Assembly (NCBI GenBank): GCA_003241385.1
Contig: QFPO01000017.1
Location: forward strand, 7,008-71,007
From: Rhodanobacter denitrificans
GTDB taxonomy: Bacteria > Pseudomonadota > Gammaproteobacteria > Xanthomonadales > Rhodanobacteraceae
Length of the DNA: 64,000 bases
Direction: 5' to 3'
The notes beneath the pieces were generated by a model that made no database searches, had not been told where the DNA came from, and saw only the letters and a program-made list of their open reading frames with translations. The position numbers and the translations under genes were made by a program. How positions within the stretch are numbered: the first letter of the stretch is position 1; each line of letters starts with the position of its first letter. Shown one piece after another: positions 1 through 9,413 of the stretch.

Positions 1-757
1 GGATCACGCCCGGCGCGACGACCGGAGAGCCGATGATCGCGCCGTCGCGATCGGCCGGCGCAATGTGAGTGACCACCGAGACCGCGGCGATGACGGCCTG
101 CTGGAACGCAAGCTGCGGCCGCTCGCTGTCGCCGACGACGTAGAAGCCGTCCGGGATCTCGCCGGGCTCGTAGGCCTTGCCGTCGCGCGCGGCCAGGGCC
201 GGCCGGAACTCCGACTCGTCGCTGTCGGTGGTCTCGTGCAGGTCCACGTGCACGCGCACGCGTTCGCGCCACGGCGCGACCAGGTCGATCAGCGCCGCCG
301 ACTCGCCGGCCGGACTGCCGGCGCGGAACGAGCGGTTCGGATCGATCGCCAGCGGATTCCAGCGATGGATGCGCTCGTAGGCCCAGGGACTCACGCATGG
401 CGCGACCAGCAGGTTGACGCGCCCGGCGTAGTCGCCGGCACGTCGCTCGAGAAACGCCAGCGCGCCGTGCACGCCGCTGGTCTCGTAGCCGTGCACGCCG
501 CCGGTGACCAGCACGATCGGACGTTCGTCGTGCCAGTCGCGGCTGCGCAGCGCGAGCAACGGATAGACCTCGTCGGGTGCGTAATCGAGCCGGCCGTACT
601 CGACCACGTCGAAACGCGCGCGCAGGCGCTCGATCACGGCGACGACGTCGTCGGCATAGCTGCGCCGGCGTATCTGCTGCGCGCGCCAGGCGGCCTTCTC
701 GGCCGGCCCCCAGGGCTGGCCGGGGGTACCGATCGGATGGAACGAGAACGATGACAT
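1..757 (-). CDS. M14-family zinc carboxypeptidase/desuccinylase-like protein (partial, 3' end outside window)
   Basis: Reading the minus strand from an ATG at 757 gives an open frame that runs off the left edge (252 residues visible). It contains GGVHGYETSG, whose H-x-x-E matches the first two zinc ligands of the M14 / succinylglutamate desuccinylase (AstE/AspA) superfamily. It also has DPNRSF, the family's D-x-N-R-x-F substrate-binding motif, and HVDLHETTD, with a candidate third zinc histidine. There is no signal peptide, so a cytoplasmic enzyme hydrolysing a C-terminal or N-acyl-amino-acid bond is likely; the substrate cannot be told. The ribosome-binding site before 757 is weak. The plus strand is open over 65-754 as well, but that translation looks like an Arg/Val/Asp-rich antisense shadow. 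Confidence 0.8.
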   Translation of the reverse strand, partial: MSSFSFHPIGTPGQPWGPAEKAAWRAQQIRRRSYADDVVAVIERLRARFDVVEYGRLDYAPDEVYPLLALRSRDWHDERPIVLVTGGVHGYETSGVHGALAFLERRAGDYAGRVNLLVAPCVSPWAYERIHRWNPLAIDPNRSFRAGSPAGESAALIDLVAPWRERVRVHVDLHETTDSDESEFRPALAARDGKAYEPGEIPDGFYVVGDSERPQLAFQQAVIAAVSVVTHIAPADRDGAIIGSPVVAPGVI

Positions 758-1386
758 CGGGCTGGCTACTCGGATCGGGGAATTCATTCCTGCCGCGCTC
801 GCGAACGCGGTGGGCGTCGACCGCGCATTGTCGCGCACCGCGGCGCCGGATGCGCGATCGCCGGCTCGTACGGCGAGCGATGCGACGCTGCCGCCGGTGC
901 ACGGCCCGTCACGATGCGAACTGCCCGCCCGCGCAGACGCGGCGGGCGCTCGAAACGCCCTGAAGGCCGCCGTCCCTCGCCGTTCGCCTCGGCCACGCCC
1001 CCACCGTCATGATGCGGGCCAGTCCACAGAAGACGGTTCCGCGGCGTCGCCTACAGCACCGGTCGTCGGCTGGATCGTCCCGCCGTCGCCGGGCGGCCTG
1101 CGCGCAACTTCGGTGCCGGCATGTCGTGCCCGCCGGCACTGCATGCGGCGCCGGCCAGCGCGAGCGGGCCGGTCGCCTGGCGAACATGCGGAAAGATGAA
1201 CGAAAACGATGCTTTTCTGGGTGGCCGGTCACGCCAACCGCCGATGACGGCTGCTAGCGTCGGCTACGTCATTCTCGACAGCGGGGAGCTCTCGACACCG
1301 ACTTTCCATCGCGGCGCCTGCGGGCGGCGCGATGGCTGCGCCGTCCGCGCGCGACCCACCCAGCCAGGAAAAGGAGGATATGGATC
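758..1386. other. Intergenic stretch, 629 bp, no gene recognised
   Basis: Several short overlapping open frames exist on both strands, but none has a convincing start, domain or natural composition. Only the last 60 bp have a clear role: they carry the leader and Shine-Dalgarno AAGGAGGA (1371-1378) of the following gene. Confidence 0.6.
1371..1378 (+). promoter_or_regulatory. Strong Shine-Dalgarno in a duplicated leader
   Basis: AAGGAGGA lies 8 nt before the ATG at 1387. The block CAGCCAGGAARAGGAGGA is repeated before the paralogue at 3727, so the tandem duplication included the translation signal. Confidence 0.75.
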
Positions 1387-3177
1387 ATGTTCGCTCGACC
1401 CTTGCCCAGCCCCACCGCGTTCCGGCCACGTGCCGTCTGGTTCGCCACGCTGCTGACGACCGGCATCGCCGCCTCGACCGCCTTGGCGCAACCGGCCGCA
1501 TTGAAGCCCGACGCCTTACCGATCGCCGAGACCGTCTCGATCACCGCATTGCCGCGTCCTTCCGATCAGGGGCACAACGCCCGCCTCGACGTCCGCTACG
1601 AGAAAGGCCAGCAGCTGCCCGAGCGCATCGAGCTGCAGGTCCAGGACCGGCCGGTCTATCTGCAGCGTGATCCGCGCGATCCGGACGCCTACGCCGGCAC
1701 GATCCCGTTCGACTTCGACCGGTTCGTCGCCGAGCAGGCGCGCCGCAAGAACCTCGCCGCGCAGGGCAAGGCGCCGGTCTTCCACGGTCGCGAGATCGTC
1801 GACCACCGGCCGGTGGCCTTCCTCGACCCGGCCACGCTGACGCGGGAGATCGGCGCCGGCGTGCCGATCCGCATTCCGAAGGACGTCGTCACCGGTACTG
1901 CCGGCCTGCTCAGCGCAGAACGCTCGCTGATGGTCGTGCATCCGCTCGTCGTCGAGGATCCGACGCGCACCTTCGACGCCTGCACGAACACCGGCAATCC
2001 GTCCGGCGTGTGGACGTTCGCGCATCTGATGACGGAGATGGCCAATCAGCCGCTGACCGGCATCGATCCGGCCGACTTCGTCGAGGACTGGCTCAAGAGC
2101 TGGGTCAACACGGCCTTCGTCAACTCGTTCGAGATCACCGAGCGCGATCTGATCATCAACTCCGTGATCAATCCATGGCCGCGCGACGGCTCGGGGCGAC
2201 TCAAGCTCGAGCAGTCGCCGATGCGTCTGCTGGCAATCGTCAATCGCGTGGACCTGCGCAAGAACGCCGTCTACGGCGGCGGCAGCGCCGGCGAAGGGCG
2301 TTTCGTGTTCGGCATCATGCGGCGCCTGCCCAGCGGCGGCTGCTCGCTGATGCGCTCGACGGTGATCCTCGAATACGGCGTGCCGATCCGCGGCTGCACC
2401 GCGGTACAGGACTACGGCACGCAATGGCACGCGCTGGACGGCCTGCCGCTCGGCTCGCCGGCCTACAACGCCGCGCTCGAAGACATCACCGTGCAGTTCA
2501 CGAAGGCCAATGCCGCGCCCGGCAAGCCCAACGGCAGCGCGATCAACCAGATCCGCACCAACGAGAACGCGCTCGATCCGCTGTGGGAACTGCGCGAGTT
2601 CGGACTCGACGGCTCGAGCCATCTGCTGGTGCTGAAGTCGACCGAGATGACGCCGCACCGTCCGACCTACAACCCGTTCCCGGCCCCGCATACGACGACC
2701 CTGCTCGCCGACTTCATCAACACGAACGAGGCGGCGATCCTGGCCGGCACCTACACGGTGCCGGACCTGTTCCTCGGCCAGCCGTTCCTGACCGGCTCCT
2801 CGCTGAATCCGAGCACAGCGGCGAGCTTCGTCTGGAAGCACCCGGGCATCAGCAACAACGAGGCGCGTCACCTGTTCTCGCTCAATACCTGCGATTCGTG
2901 CCATGGTGGCGAGACCGGCACCACGACGTTCCTGCACGTCGAGCCGCGCAACATGGGCTCGCAAGCGGGCCTGTCGCGCTTCCTGACCGGCAGCCCCGGT
3001 TCGGTCGCGAGCCCCGGCACGTTCACGATGCCCGATCCGGTCTCCGGCGTGCCGCGCACGTTCGGCGACCTGCTGCATCGCGAAGCCGACCTCGACGCAC
3101 TGGTCAGCATGAGCTGCCCGTCCGGCGGTCTGGTCGGCGGACTGTTCGCGACGGTGTCGGCGGCCAAGACGCACTAG
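1387..3177 (+). CDS. Exported single-haem (CxxCH) protein, copy 1 of a tandem pair
   Basis: 596 residues. An N-terminal signal peptide ends near AxA (STALAQ, about residues 30-36). One c-type haem motif, CDSCH, sits near residue 502 in LNTCDSCHGG and is followed by FLHVEPRNMG. Another conserved block is MRLLAIVNRVDLR (about residue 278). The protein is therefore probably periplasmic and haem-bearing, but I do not know an assigned function; similar large proteins in other bacteria are usually labelled hypothetical. Its neighbour at 3727-5523 is a close paralogue over the whole length (598 residues), sharing leader, signal peptide style, haem site and C-terminus. The start is fixed by AAGGAGGA 8 nt upstream. 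A stem-loop follows 44 bp after the stop. Confidence 0.85.
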   Translation: MFARPLPSPTAFRPRAVWFATLLTTGIAASTALAQPAALKPDALPIAETVSITALPRPSDQGHNARLDVRYEKGQQLPERIELQVQDRPVYLQRDPRDPDAYAGTIPFDFDRFVAEQARRKNLAAQGKAPVFHGREIVDHRPVAFLDPATLTREIGAGVPIRIPKDVVTGTAGLLSAERSLMVVHPLVVEDPTRTFDACTNTGNPSGVWTFAHLMTEMANQPLTGIDPADFVEDWLKSWVNTAFVNSFEITERDLIINSVINPWPRDGSGRLKLEQSPMRLLAIVNRVDLRKNAVYGGGSAGEGRFVFGIMRRLPSGGCSLMRSTVILEYGVPIRGCTAVQDYGTQWHALDGLPLGSPAYNAALEDITVQFTKANAAPGKPNGSAINQIRTNENALDPLWELREFGLDGSSHLLVLKSTEMTPHRPTYNPFPAPHTTTLLADFINTNEAAILAGTYTVPDLFLGQPFLTGSSLNPSTAASFVWKHPGISNNEARHLFSLNTCDSCHGGETGTTTFLHVEPRNMGSQAGLSRFLTGSPGSVASPGTFTMPDPVSGVPRTFGDLLHREADLDALVSMSCPSGGLVGGLFATVSAAKTH

Positions 3178-3221
3178 CGCACAGGGAACGGAACGTCCTG
3201 CACATCCATGGACGGATCGCG

Positions 3222-3253
3222 TCGGAACCCATCACATCCGCGATGGGTTCCGA
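3222..3253. other. 12-bp perfect stem-loop downstream of haem-protein gene 1
   Basis: Arms TCGGAACCCATC (3222-3233) and GATGGGTTCCGA (3242-3253) enclose an 8-nt loop. No T-run follows, so this could be a transcript-end stabiliser, a Rho-assisted terminator or an operator. Its position 44 bp past the stop favours a 3' end structure. Confidence 0.6.
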
Positions 3254-3534
3254 TCGCAGCCGCATGCGCAACGCGCTCGGCAGCGGCTTCGACCGCTGAC
3301 CCCGGCCGGTCGCGCATCGGTCCTCGCCGGCACCCGCGTCGCGGCTGCGGCGCGGCATCGTCGATACGGCGGCGCCACACGATGGATCGTCTCCGTTCCG
3401 ACGGCTCGGCAATATCAGCGCCCATTGCACGTTGATTCGAATCGACGGCGCGCATGTGCGCAGAATGGATTGTCATGTCCATTCAGGCCTTCATTCGATG
3501 CGTCATTCCATTCAAGCCGCCGATCCGCTGAAAA

Positions 3535-3543
3535 TGGTATAAG
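3535..3543 (+). promoter_or_regulatory. Possible extended -10 promoter element for the second haem-protein gene
   Basis: TGGTATAAG matches TGn-TATAAT in 5 of 6 -10 positions plus the TG extension, within a locally AT-rich patch. No good -35 is visible. It would give a 5' leader of about 175 nt. Confidence 0.3.
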
Positions 3544-3726
3544 CGAATTCATTTTGCGCACCAGTTCACAATTATTCCGTGATCCGACTGTTAGTTTCGA
3601 TCGGACAGGGGATACGCAATACGGGGAAAACCACCAGGAAACGCCTTACGCCGAGCCTGTTCAGGCCGGCGGCAGACGTGTTGTTGCGCTCGCAAAAACC
3701 CATTCAGCCAGGAAGAGGAGGAAGAG

Positions 3727-5523
3727 ATGCGCATGCTCGAAAAACCCTTGCCCAGCCGTACCACCCGCCGCGCCGCACTCGTGCTCGCCGCGATGCTGAT
3801 GACCGGCATCGCCGGCCAGTCGGCGATCGCACAGGATCCCAAGCCCGATGCGATGGTCGCGTTTCCGCCGACCGAGAAGATCACGCTGACCGCGCTGCCG
3901 CGCGTCACGCCCGAGGGCAATACCGCGCGAATCGAGGTTCGCTACGAGAAAGGCCATGAGCTGCCGTCGGCGATCCCGCTGCGCCTGCCCGGTGGATCGA
4001 TCGCGCTGCGCCAGGATCCGCGCAATCCCGACGTCTTCTTCGCCGAAGTGCCGTTCGATTTCGAGGCCTTCGTCGCCGAGCAGGCCCGCCGCCAGGAACA
4101 GGCGTTCGAACTCGACAAACAGCCGGTCTTCCGCGGCCGCGAGATCGTCGATCACCGTCCGATCGCCTTCATCGATCCGGAGCGGCTGGTCCGCCTGATC
4201 CGCGAAGGCGCGCCGATCGACGTGCCCGAGGACGTCACCGACGGCGTCGCCGCGCTGGTCAGCGCGCCGCATTCGCTGATGGTCGTGCATCCGCGCGTCG
4301 TCGAGGACCGGGAGCGCACCTTCGACGCCTGCTCCGGCAAGGGCAATCCGACCGGTGTGTGGACGTTCAACCGTTTGATGACCGACATGGCCAATCAGCC
4401 GCTGACCGGCATTCATCCGGCCGAGTTCGTCGAGCAGTGGCTCAAGAGCTGGCTCGACACGCAGAACGTCAACACGTTCGACGTCGACAAGCGTCCGCAG
4501 ATGTTCGACCAGGTCCTGAAGTTCTGGCCGCGCGACTCCAAGGGCCGCCTGGACCTCAAGCAGTCGCCGATGCGCCTGCTCGCGATCGTCAACCGCGTGG
4601 ACCTGCGCAAGAACCTGGTCTACGGCGACGGTGCCGGCGGCGAAGGCCGTTTCGTCTTCGGCGTCATGCGCCGTCACGAGGACGGCAGCTGCGACGTCAT
4701 GCCGTTCACGGTGATCCTCGAGTACGGCGTACCGCTGAGCAAGTGCGAGGACGTGCGCGCCTACGGGCAGAAGTGGAAGGACCTGGACACGCTGACGCTC
4801 GGCTCGGGCGCGTACAACGCCGCGCTGCAGAATCTGACCGACGTGTTCGCCACCGCCAACGCCGCACCGGACAAGCCCAACGGCAGTGCGATCAACCAGG
4901 TGCGCACCAACGAGAACGCACTCGATCCGCTGTGGGAGCTGCGCGAGTATCATCTCGGCGCTACACCCGGCCAGCTCGAGATCGCATCGACAGTGCTCGA
5001 GCCGCACCGCGCGATCTACAATCCGGCGCCGCTGCCGCACACCACCACGCTGCTGGCCGACTTCATCAATCTCAACGAAGCCGACATCCTGGCCAATACC
5101 TACGACGTGCCGGCCATCTTCATGGGCCAGCCGTTCCTGACCGGCGCAGCGCTCAATCCGGACATCTCGCCGGGCTCGGCCTGGGCTCATCCGTTCGTCC
5201 TCAACAACGATGCGCGTCATCTGATGTCGTTGAACACCTGCAGCTCGTGTCACGGCTCCGAGACCGAGACCAAGTTCCTGCACGTCGAGCCGCGCAACAT
5301 GGGCTTCCAGGCCGCGCTGTCGCGCTTCCTGGTCGGCGATCCGGGCACGGTCACGAGCCCCAGCACGTTCACGATGCCCGATCCGGTATCCGGCGTGCCG
5401 CGCACGTTCGGCGACCTGCTGCACCGCCAGGCCGATCTCGACGCACTGGTCAGCTCCAGCTGCGACGCCGGCGGACTGGCCGAGGCGCTATCGAGTCCGG
5501 TTGCGGCACCGCGCACGCACTGA
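3727..5523 (+). CDS. Exported single-haem (CxxCH) protein, copy 2 of a tandem pair
   Basis: 598 residues, colinear paralogue of the 596-residue product of 1387-3177. The signal peptide ends near QSAIAQ. The haem motif CSSCH is near residue 505 in LNTCSSCHGS, again followed by FLHVEPRNMGF, and the block MRLLAIVNRVDLR is retained. The C-terminal third (PDPVSGVPRTFGDLLHR, LDALVS) is nearly identical between copies, while the N-terminal 80 residues and the region around residues 180-260 differ more. The start is supported by GGAGGA 4-5 nt upstream. Function is unknown; a periplasmic electron carrier or haem enzyme is an inference from the signal peptide and single CxxCH only. A strong intrinsic terminator lies 23 bp after the stop. 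Confidence 0.85.
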   Translation: MRMLEKPLPSRTTRRAALVLAAMLMTGIAGQSAIAQDPKPDAMVAFPPTEKITLTALPRVTPEGNTARIEVRYEKGHELPSAIPLRLPGGSIALRQDPRNPDVFFAEVPFDFEAFVAEQARRQEQAFELDKQPVFRGREIVDHRPIAFIDPERLVRLIREGAPIDVPEDVTDGVAALVSAPHSLMVVHPRVVEDRERTFDACSGKGNPTGVWTFNRLMTDMANQPLTGIHPAEFVEQWLKSWLDTQNVNTFDVDKRPQMFDQVLKFWPRDSKGRLDLKQSPMRLLAIVNRVDLRKNLVYGDGAGGEGRFVFGVMRRHEDGSCDVMPFTVILEYGVPLSKCEDVRAYGQKWKDLDTLTLGSGAYNAALQNLTDVFATANAAPDKPNGSAINQVRTNENALDPLWELREYHLGATPGQLEIASTVLEPHRAIYNPAPLPHTTTLLADFINLNEADILANTYDVPAIFMGQPFLTGAALNPDISPGSAWAHPFVLNNDARHLMSLNTCSSCHGSETETKFLHVEPRNMGFQAALSRFLVGDPGTVTSPSTFTMPDPVSGVPRTFGDLLHRQADLDALVSSSCDAGGLAEALSSPVAAPRTH

Positions 5524-5546
5524 CGGTCGTTCCACGTCGCACCTCA

Positions 5547-5580
5547 CGAGCCCGGCGCAATGCCGGGCTCGTTTTTTTTT
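5547..5580 (+). terminator. Intrinsic terminator after the haem-protein pair
   Basis: 10-bp perfect stem CGAGCCCGGC / GCCGGGCTCG with loop GCAAT, followed directly by nine T residues. Confidence 0.95.
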
Positions 5581-5841
5581 AACTTCTCATGACCGACCGG
5601 TTTCCGGTTTCGATCGGAGAGTGCCGCATCGAAGGCGGCGGACGCCCGGCGCAGCGATGAACTTCCCGCGATCCGGTTGCGCACGACCACGTCGGTGGCG
5701 GCCGCCGTGTGCCTCGATGTTCCGAACACGTACTCGGTGAACGCCAGCCCTCCACTGCGACCGAAGGTTGCGGTGACATTCACGCCCGCTCGCCTAGAAC
5801 GGCCTTCCGCGCGTCGCTCGACGCATCCGATGGAGACCCCC

Positions 5842-6327
5842 ATGGCGACACCGCAGGAACTCGAAGCCAAGCTCTGGAAGGCACTCAAATCCGATCGCAC
5901 GCTGATGCTAGGCGTCGACGGCGTCGAGGACGGACATTCGCGCCCGATGACCGCCCTGGTCGAGGGCGAGTCCGGCCCGATCTGGTTCTTCACCGGCCTG
6001 CCCAATGCGGTGGCCGAATACGCCCAGCGCGACAGCTGCCGCGCGATCGCGGCCTTCAGCTCGAAGGGCCACGACCTGTTCGCGAGCATCCACGGTACCT
6101 TGAGCCTGTCGCGCGACCGGGACGTGATCGACCGGCTCTGGAACCCGTACATCGCAGCCTGGTTCGAAGGCAAGGACGATCCCAAGCTGGTGCTGCTGCG
6201 CTTCGATCCGGAACGCGCCGAAGTCTGGCTCAACGAGTCGAACCTGCTGGCCGGCGTGAAGATGATGTTCGGGGTCGATCCTAAACGCGACGCGCAGGAC
6301 AAGGTCGGGACGGTCGATCTGCGCTGA
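5842..6327 (+). CDS. General stress protein 26-type pyridoxamine-5'-phosphate-oxidase-like protein
   Basis: 161 residues beginning MATPQELEAKLWKAL. The pattern DRTLMLGVDG, then HSRPMTA, then GPIWFFTGL is that of the split-barrel FMN-binding GSP26 family (Pyridox_ox-like). Members are small cytoplasmic flavin-binding proteins related to PNPO but not established as vitamin B6 oxidases. I chose the ATG at 5842 because GGAG ends 6 nt before it and the family begins at this point; an in-frame ATG at 5830 and longer open frame upstream to 5677 lack support. Single gene, followed by a hairpin terminator. Confidence 0.85.
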   Translation: MATPQELEAKLWKALKSDRTLMLGVDGVEDGHSRPMTALVEGESGPIWFFTGLPNAVAEYAQRDSCRAIAAFSSKGHDLFASIHGTLSLSRDRDVIDRLWNPYIAAWFEGKDDPKLVLLRFDPERAEVWLNESNLLAGVKMMFGVDPKRDAQDKVGTVDLR

Positions 6328-6347
6328 TCCGGCCGGCGATGAGTCTG

Positions 6348-6372
6348 ACGGGGCCGCGCGATGCGGCCCCGT
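6348..6372 (+). terminator. Hairpin terminator after the GSP26-like gene
   Basis: 10-bp perfect stem ACGGGGCCGC / GCGGCCCCGT with a 5-nt loop, 20 bp past the stop; the following CTTGCGTTG is only weakly T-rich. Confidence 0.65.
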
Positions 6373-6675
6373 CTTGCGTTGACGTGAAGCACGAATGCGG
6401 GCGAATGCGGTTGAGCGCGTTCGCGCCGATCAGCGGGCAACGCAAAGGCATGAGCGTCGTCGGCCCTGATGCCCTCGCGCTTCGAATGGTCACCCTCTCC
6501 AGAACAGCCCTGGCATCCGGCCGAGCCCGGCCAGGATCTCCGACGCTGCGGGGCGAATCTCGGTCGGTCGGCTCATTCTCCTGGAAGCCCGCGATCGATC
6601 ATCGCTCGCAAGACTTGATTTCGACGTCCTGCTGCGTGACGCTGGGGCCGCCCAGGGGAATGGAGATGTATCGGC
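6373..6675. other. Intergenic stretch, about 300 bp
   Basis: No gene recognised. It presumably contains the promoter of the beta-helix gene at 6676; GGAG at 6662-6665 is the likely ribosome-binding site. Confidence 0.5.
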
Positions 6676-8115
6676 ATGAAGAGCACCCGCATGTTCGCGC
6701 GACGCTGGCGTTTTCTGCTGGCTGTCTCGGCGCTATTGCCCACGATCGGATCGGCTGCCACGTTCCAGGTCACACGTCTGGACGATCCGGTTCCCGACGC
6801 CTGCCTGCCAACCGACTGCTCGCTGCGCGAAGCGGTCCTCGCCGCCAATGCGCAGCCGGGCCGCGACATCGTTCGGCTCGGGCCGGGCATCCATCGGCTC
6901 GAGCAACCGGGCATCGACGAGGATGCCGGGCTGACCGGCGACATCGACATCACCGACGATCTGGATCTGCTCGGCGAGGGTTCCGAGCTGAGTGCAATCG
7001 ATCCGAACCAGCTCGACTACGCATTGGACGTCGGCAGCGGTATCGCGGTGAGCCTGCGCGGCCTCGGCCTAGTTCGTTCCGGCACTGTCAGCGGTCCGCA
7101 TCACGGCGGCGGTATTCGCAGCGGCAATTTCGGCGCAGGAGACGCTGCGGCGACGCGTCTCGCGCTCGAGGATGTCCTGATCGATGTCTATGTCGGATCG
7201 CTGCATGCTGGGCTTTCGGCGCGAGGTCACTTGGGCGCGAGACGCGTGACCTTCACGCGCGCACTGGAGCCCAACTGGGCGATGCGCTTCAATGGCAGCG
7301 AGCTGCTGATGGACGACGTGTATTTTCGCGGCAACAGTCTCGGCCTGAGCTATGCACTGACCGACGGCGGCCAGGCGAGAATTACCCGCTCACGGTTCGA
7401 AAGCAACGGAACCTCGGGACTTTGCACGACGCTGGTGATCTCCGGCGCGGGCACTACGCTGATCGAAGACGTTACATTCAAGGATAACTTCGCATTCAGC
7501 GTCGCTCCGTTTTGCATATCGAGCGGTGCCCGCGTGGTGGCGCGCGATTCGGTTTTCCAAGGCTACACCTCCGGGTCGATGATCGCTCTGGACTTCGGCG
7601 GCAATGGCCCCTCTCGGCTGGACCTGCACAACGTGACGATCATCGCGTCCCGGCAGGCACTCTCGCTCTATAAGGCAGGCTCCGAGGCGAGCCTGCACCA
7701 TACGACCATTACGACCTCGCCCACCTATTCCGTGGAACTGAGGGCGGGGACAGTCCTGCGCTCCACCAACAGCGTGATCGCCGGTGGCTGCGGCTTGATC
7801 GGAACTCCCATCATTGAAACGCAGGGCGTCAATTTCGAAGCGCCGAATCGAACCTGCTTTCCGACGGGCCAGAACAACTACGCGTATGGTTCGGCAGCCG
7901 GCTTCGGGCTCGATACCCTCCAGGAGAATGGAGGGCCGACGGCGACGATACTGCCGCCGGCATCCGGGCCGCTGACGGTTCTCGCGGACGACGGCAGCGC
8001 ATTCTGTCCGCCTACCGACCAACGGGGCTACGTGCGGCCGCGGCCCTGCACGATCGGCGCTGCCGACCCGCTGGCGATCGATGATGCGCTGCTGCTCGAC
8101 GGTTTCGACTACTGA
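6676..8115 (+). CDS. Secreted CSLREA-domain beta-helix protein
   Basis: 479 residues. The signal peptide (basic start, hydrophobic LLAVSALLPTIGSA) is cleaved near residue 28. Immediately after it TFQVTRLDD...CSLREAV forms the CSLREA domain, which marks the start of many exported right-handed parallel beta-helix proteins. The rest is Asn/Gly/Ser-rich with repeated short strands such as GNGPSRLDLHNVTI and a late two-cysteine region, consistent with a beta-helix. The C-terminus ends LLLDGFDY, one of the recurrent GF(E/D) motifs in secreted proteins of this window. No catalytic motif was identified; a surface or extracellular role is inferred. Confidence 0.8.
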   Translation: MKSTRMFARRWRFLLAVSALLPTIGSAATFQVTRLDDPVPDACLPTDCSLREAVLAANAQPGRDIVRLGPGIHRLEQPGIDEDAGLTGDIDITDDLDLLGEGSELSAIDPNQLDYALDVGSGIAVSLRGLGLVRSGTVSGPHHGGGIRSGNFGAGDAAATRLALEDVLIDVYVGSLHAGLSARGHLGARRVTFTRALEPNWAMRFNGSELLMDDVYFRGNSLGLSYALTDGGQARITRSRFESNGTSGLCTTLVISGAGTTLIEDVTFKDNFAFSVAPFCISSGARVVARDSVFQGYTSGSMIALDFGGNGPSRLDLHNVTIIASRQALSLYKAGSEASLHHTTITTSPTYSVELRAGTVLRSTNSVIAGGCGLIGTPIIETQGVNFEAPNRTCFPTGQNNYAYGSAAGFGLDTLQENGGPTATILPPASGPLTVLADDGSAFCPPTDQRGYVRPRPCTIGAADPLAIDDALLLDGFDY

Positions 8116-8378
8116 CGACAAGCGCCGCGCTATGAATGGTCGCCGGCGCTGTGGCACCGGCGGCCATCACCGCGTGATTGCGGAAGTGGTGGCGCGAGAC
8201 GAGGCACGCGCGAGCGCCCGGCAAACCGGCGATCGAAGCTGGCTACGACATTCCGCAAGCGCGGTCGTCGATCCCGCGCGGCACGAAGACATGTTGCGAC
8301 TGCGCAAGCCCGGGTCAGAATCGTTGAAAAAGAGACGGGCACGCGGATTGCGAATGCGCGCCGATGCGCGCACCGCGG

Positions 8379-9413
8379 TCACATGCGCTCGCCCGGCAAC
8401 CGACTGGCCTGACGCACCCACTCGACGAACCGAGCCTCGTCGAGCGGCTCGTCCTCACGGATGTCGAGGTAGCGCGTATCGGCACTCCTGGACGGCCCCG
8501 GCGGCGGCGGGCGCAGGCGGGCGCCGCGAAAGAACGCGACCTTGACGTAGTGCGTATAGCAGTGGATGCCGAGGAACCAGCCCTGCCCTTCGACGCCGTA
8601 CAGCGGCGAGTTCCATTTGACGGCCTTGGCGACGCCGGGCACGGCACGGACGATCAGCGCGTCGAGCTGCCGGCCGATCGCGCGCTTCCAGCCCGGCATC
8701 GCGGCGATGTAGGCCTGCACCGGCGCATCGCCGTAACCCTTGGCGATCTGCGGATTGCCGCCGGCGAGCAAGGCCGGCTCGCCAGGCGCCGACTTCACGA
8801 CGGGCGCTGTCGATGGCGACTTGCGTGTGGTCGGCGAACGGGTGTCGGCTTTCACCGTTGCGGCGTTGCCGGGTGAGGCCTTCTTCACGCGACTGCCGGT
8901 CGTCTGCTGCGCTTTGGACGTCGCCGCAGCGTCGGACCCTTCCGACGATCGGCTACGCCTGGCAGCTTTGCGCGCCGCGGCGGTCTCGACGTTCAAGGCC
9001 ACGGCCGCGCGCAGCAGGGCCTTGAACGCGGCGGCATCGATCCTCGCGCCCTCGCGCAGGTCGATCGCACGCCGCGTGCCGCCGTCGAGACTGGCGTTGA
9101 ACAGGCCGGCCGGGTCGTGCAGCGCCGCGCCTCTGGCGAACGTCAGCTTCACAACGGCCTTGTAGGTCTCGCCGGTGCACACGATGCCCGCATGCGACCA
9201 CACCGGCACGCCGCGCCATTTCACCTCCTCGACGACGTCCGGATCGGCCTCGTGCACGAGCGCGCGGACGCGGGCGAGCATCGCGCCGCGCCAGTCGCCG
9301 AGCGCCGCGATGCGTGCATCGATCTGCTGCGCAGCGGTGCCGGTCGACGCATCGCCGATGGCACCGGACTGATCGTCGGCCGTCGCGCCGGAGGTCGCAG
9401 CGGGTTTTTTCAT
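8379..9413 (-). CDS. Tandem DUF1801 protein
   Basis: 344 residues from the ATG at 9413 (MKKPAATSG). Two DUF1801 (YdhG/YobT-like) domains are visible. The first covers about residues 30-140, with VVEEVKWRGVPVWSHAG and KLTFARGAAL. The second covers about residues 225-340, with AKAVKWNSPLYG and YVKVAFFRGARLRPPPPG. They are joined by an 80-residue Ala/Ser/Thr/Lys-rich linker. DUF1801 proteins are normally single-domain, about 120 residues, and of unknown function. The frame stays open upstream to 9554 but that part looks non-coding and lacks a ribosome-binding site. The fusion probably arose by tandem duplication or joining of paralogues. Confidence 0.8.
   Translation of the reverse strand: MKKPAATSGATADDQSGAIGDASTGTAAQQIDARIAALGDWRGAMLARVRALVHEADPDVVEEVKWRGVPVWSHAGIVCTGETYKAVVKLTFARGAALHDPAGLFNASLDGGTRRAIDLREGARIDAAAFKALLRAAVALNVETAAARKAARRSRSSEGSDAAATSKAQQTTGSRVKKASPGNAATVKADTRSPTTRKSPSTAPVVKSAPGEPALLAGGNPQIAKGYGDAPVQAYIAAMPGWKRAIGRQLDALIVRAVPGVAKAVKWNSPLYGVEGQGWFLGIHCYTHYVKVAFFRGARLRPPPPGPSRSADTRYLDIREDEPLDEARFVEWVRQASRLPGERM

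Larger units (their letters stand above)
3178..3726. other. Intergenic stretch between the two haem-protein paralogues
   Basis: 549 bp with no credible gene. It holds a perfect stem-loop (3222-3253), an AT-richer patch with an extended -10-like element (3535-3543), and the duplicated leader of the next gene at about 3705-3726. Confidence 0.6.

Noticed and set aside
65..754. Plus-strand frame of 229 residues at the left edge
   Set aside because: Shadow of the M14 peptidase on the minus strand, which has H-x-x-E and D-x-N-R-x-F motifs.
1516..5424. Long minus-strand open frames under both haem-protein genes
   Set aside because: They resemble each other only because the real plus-strand genes are duplicates; no start signal or domain.
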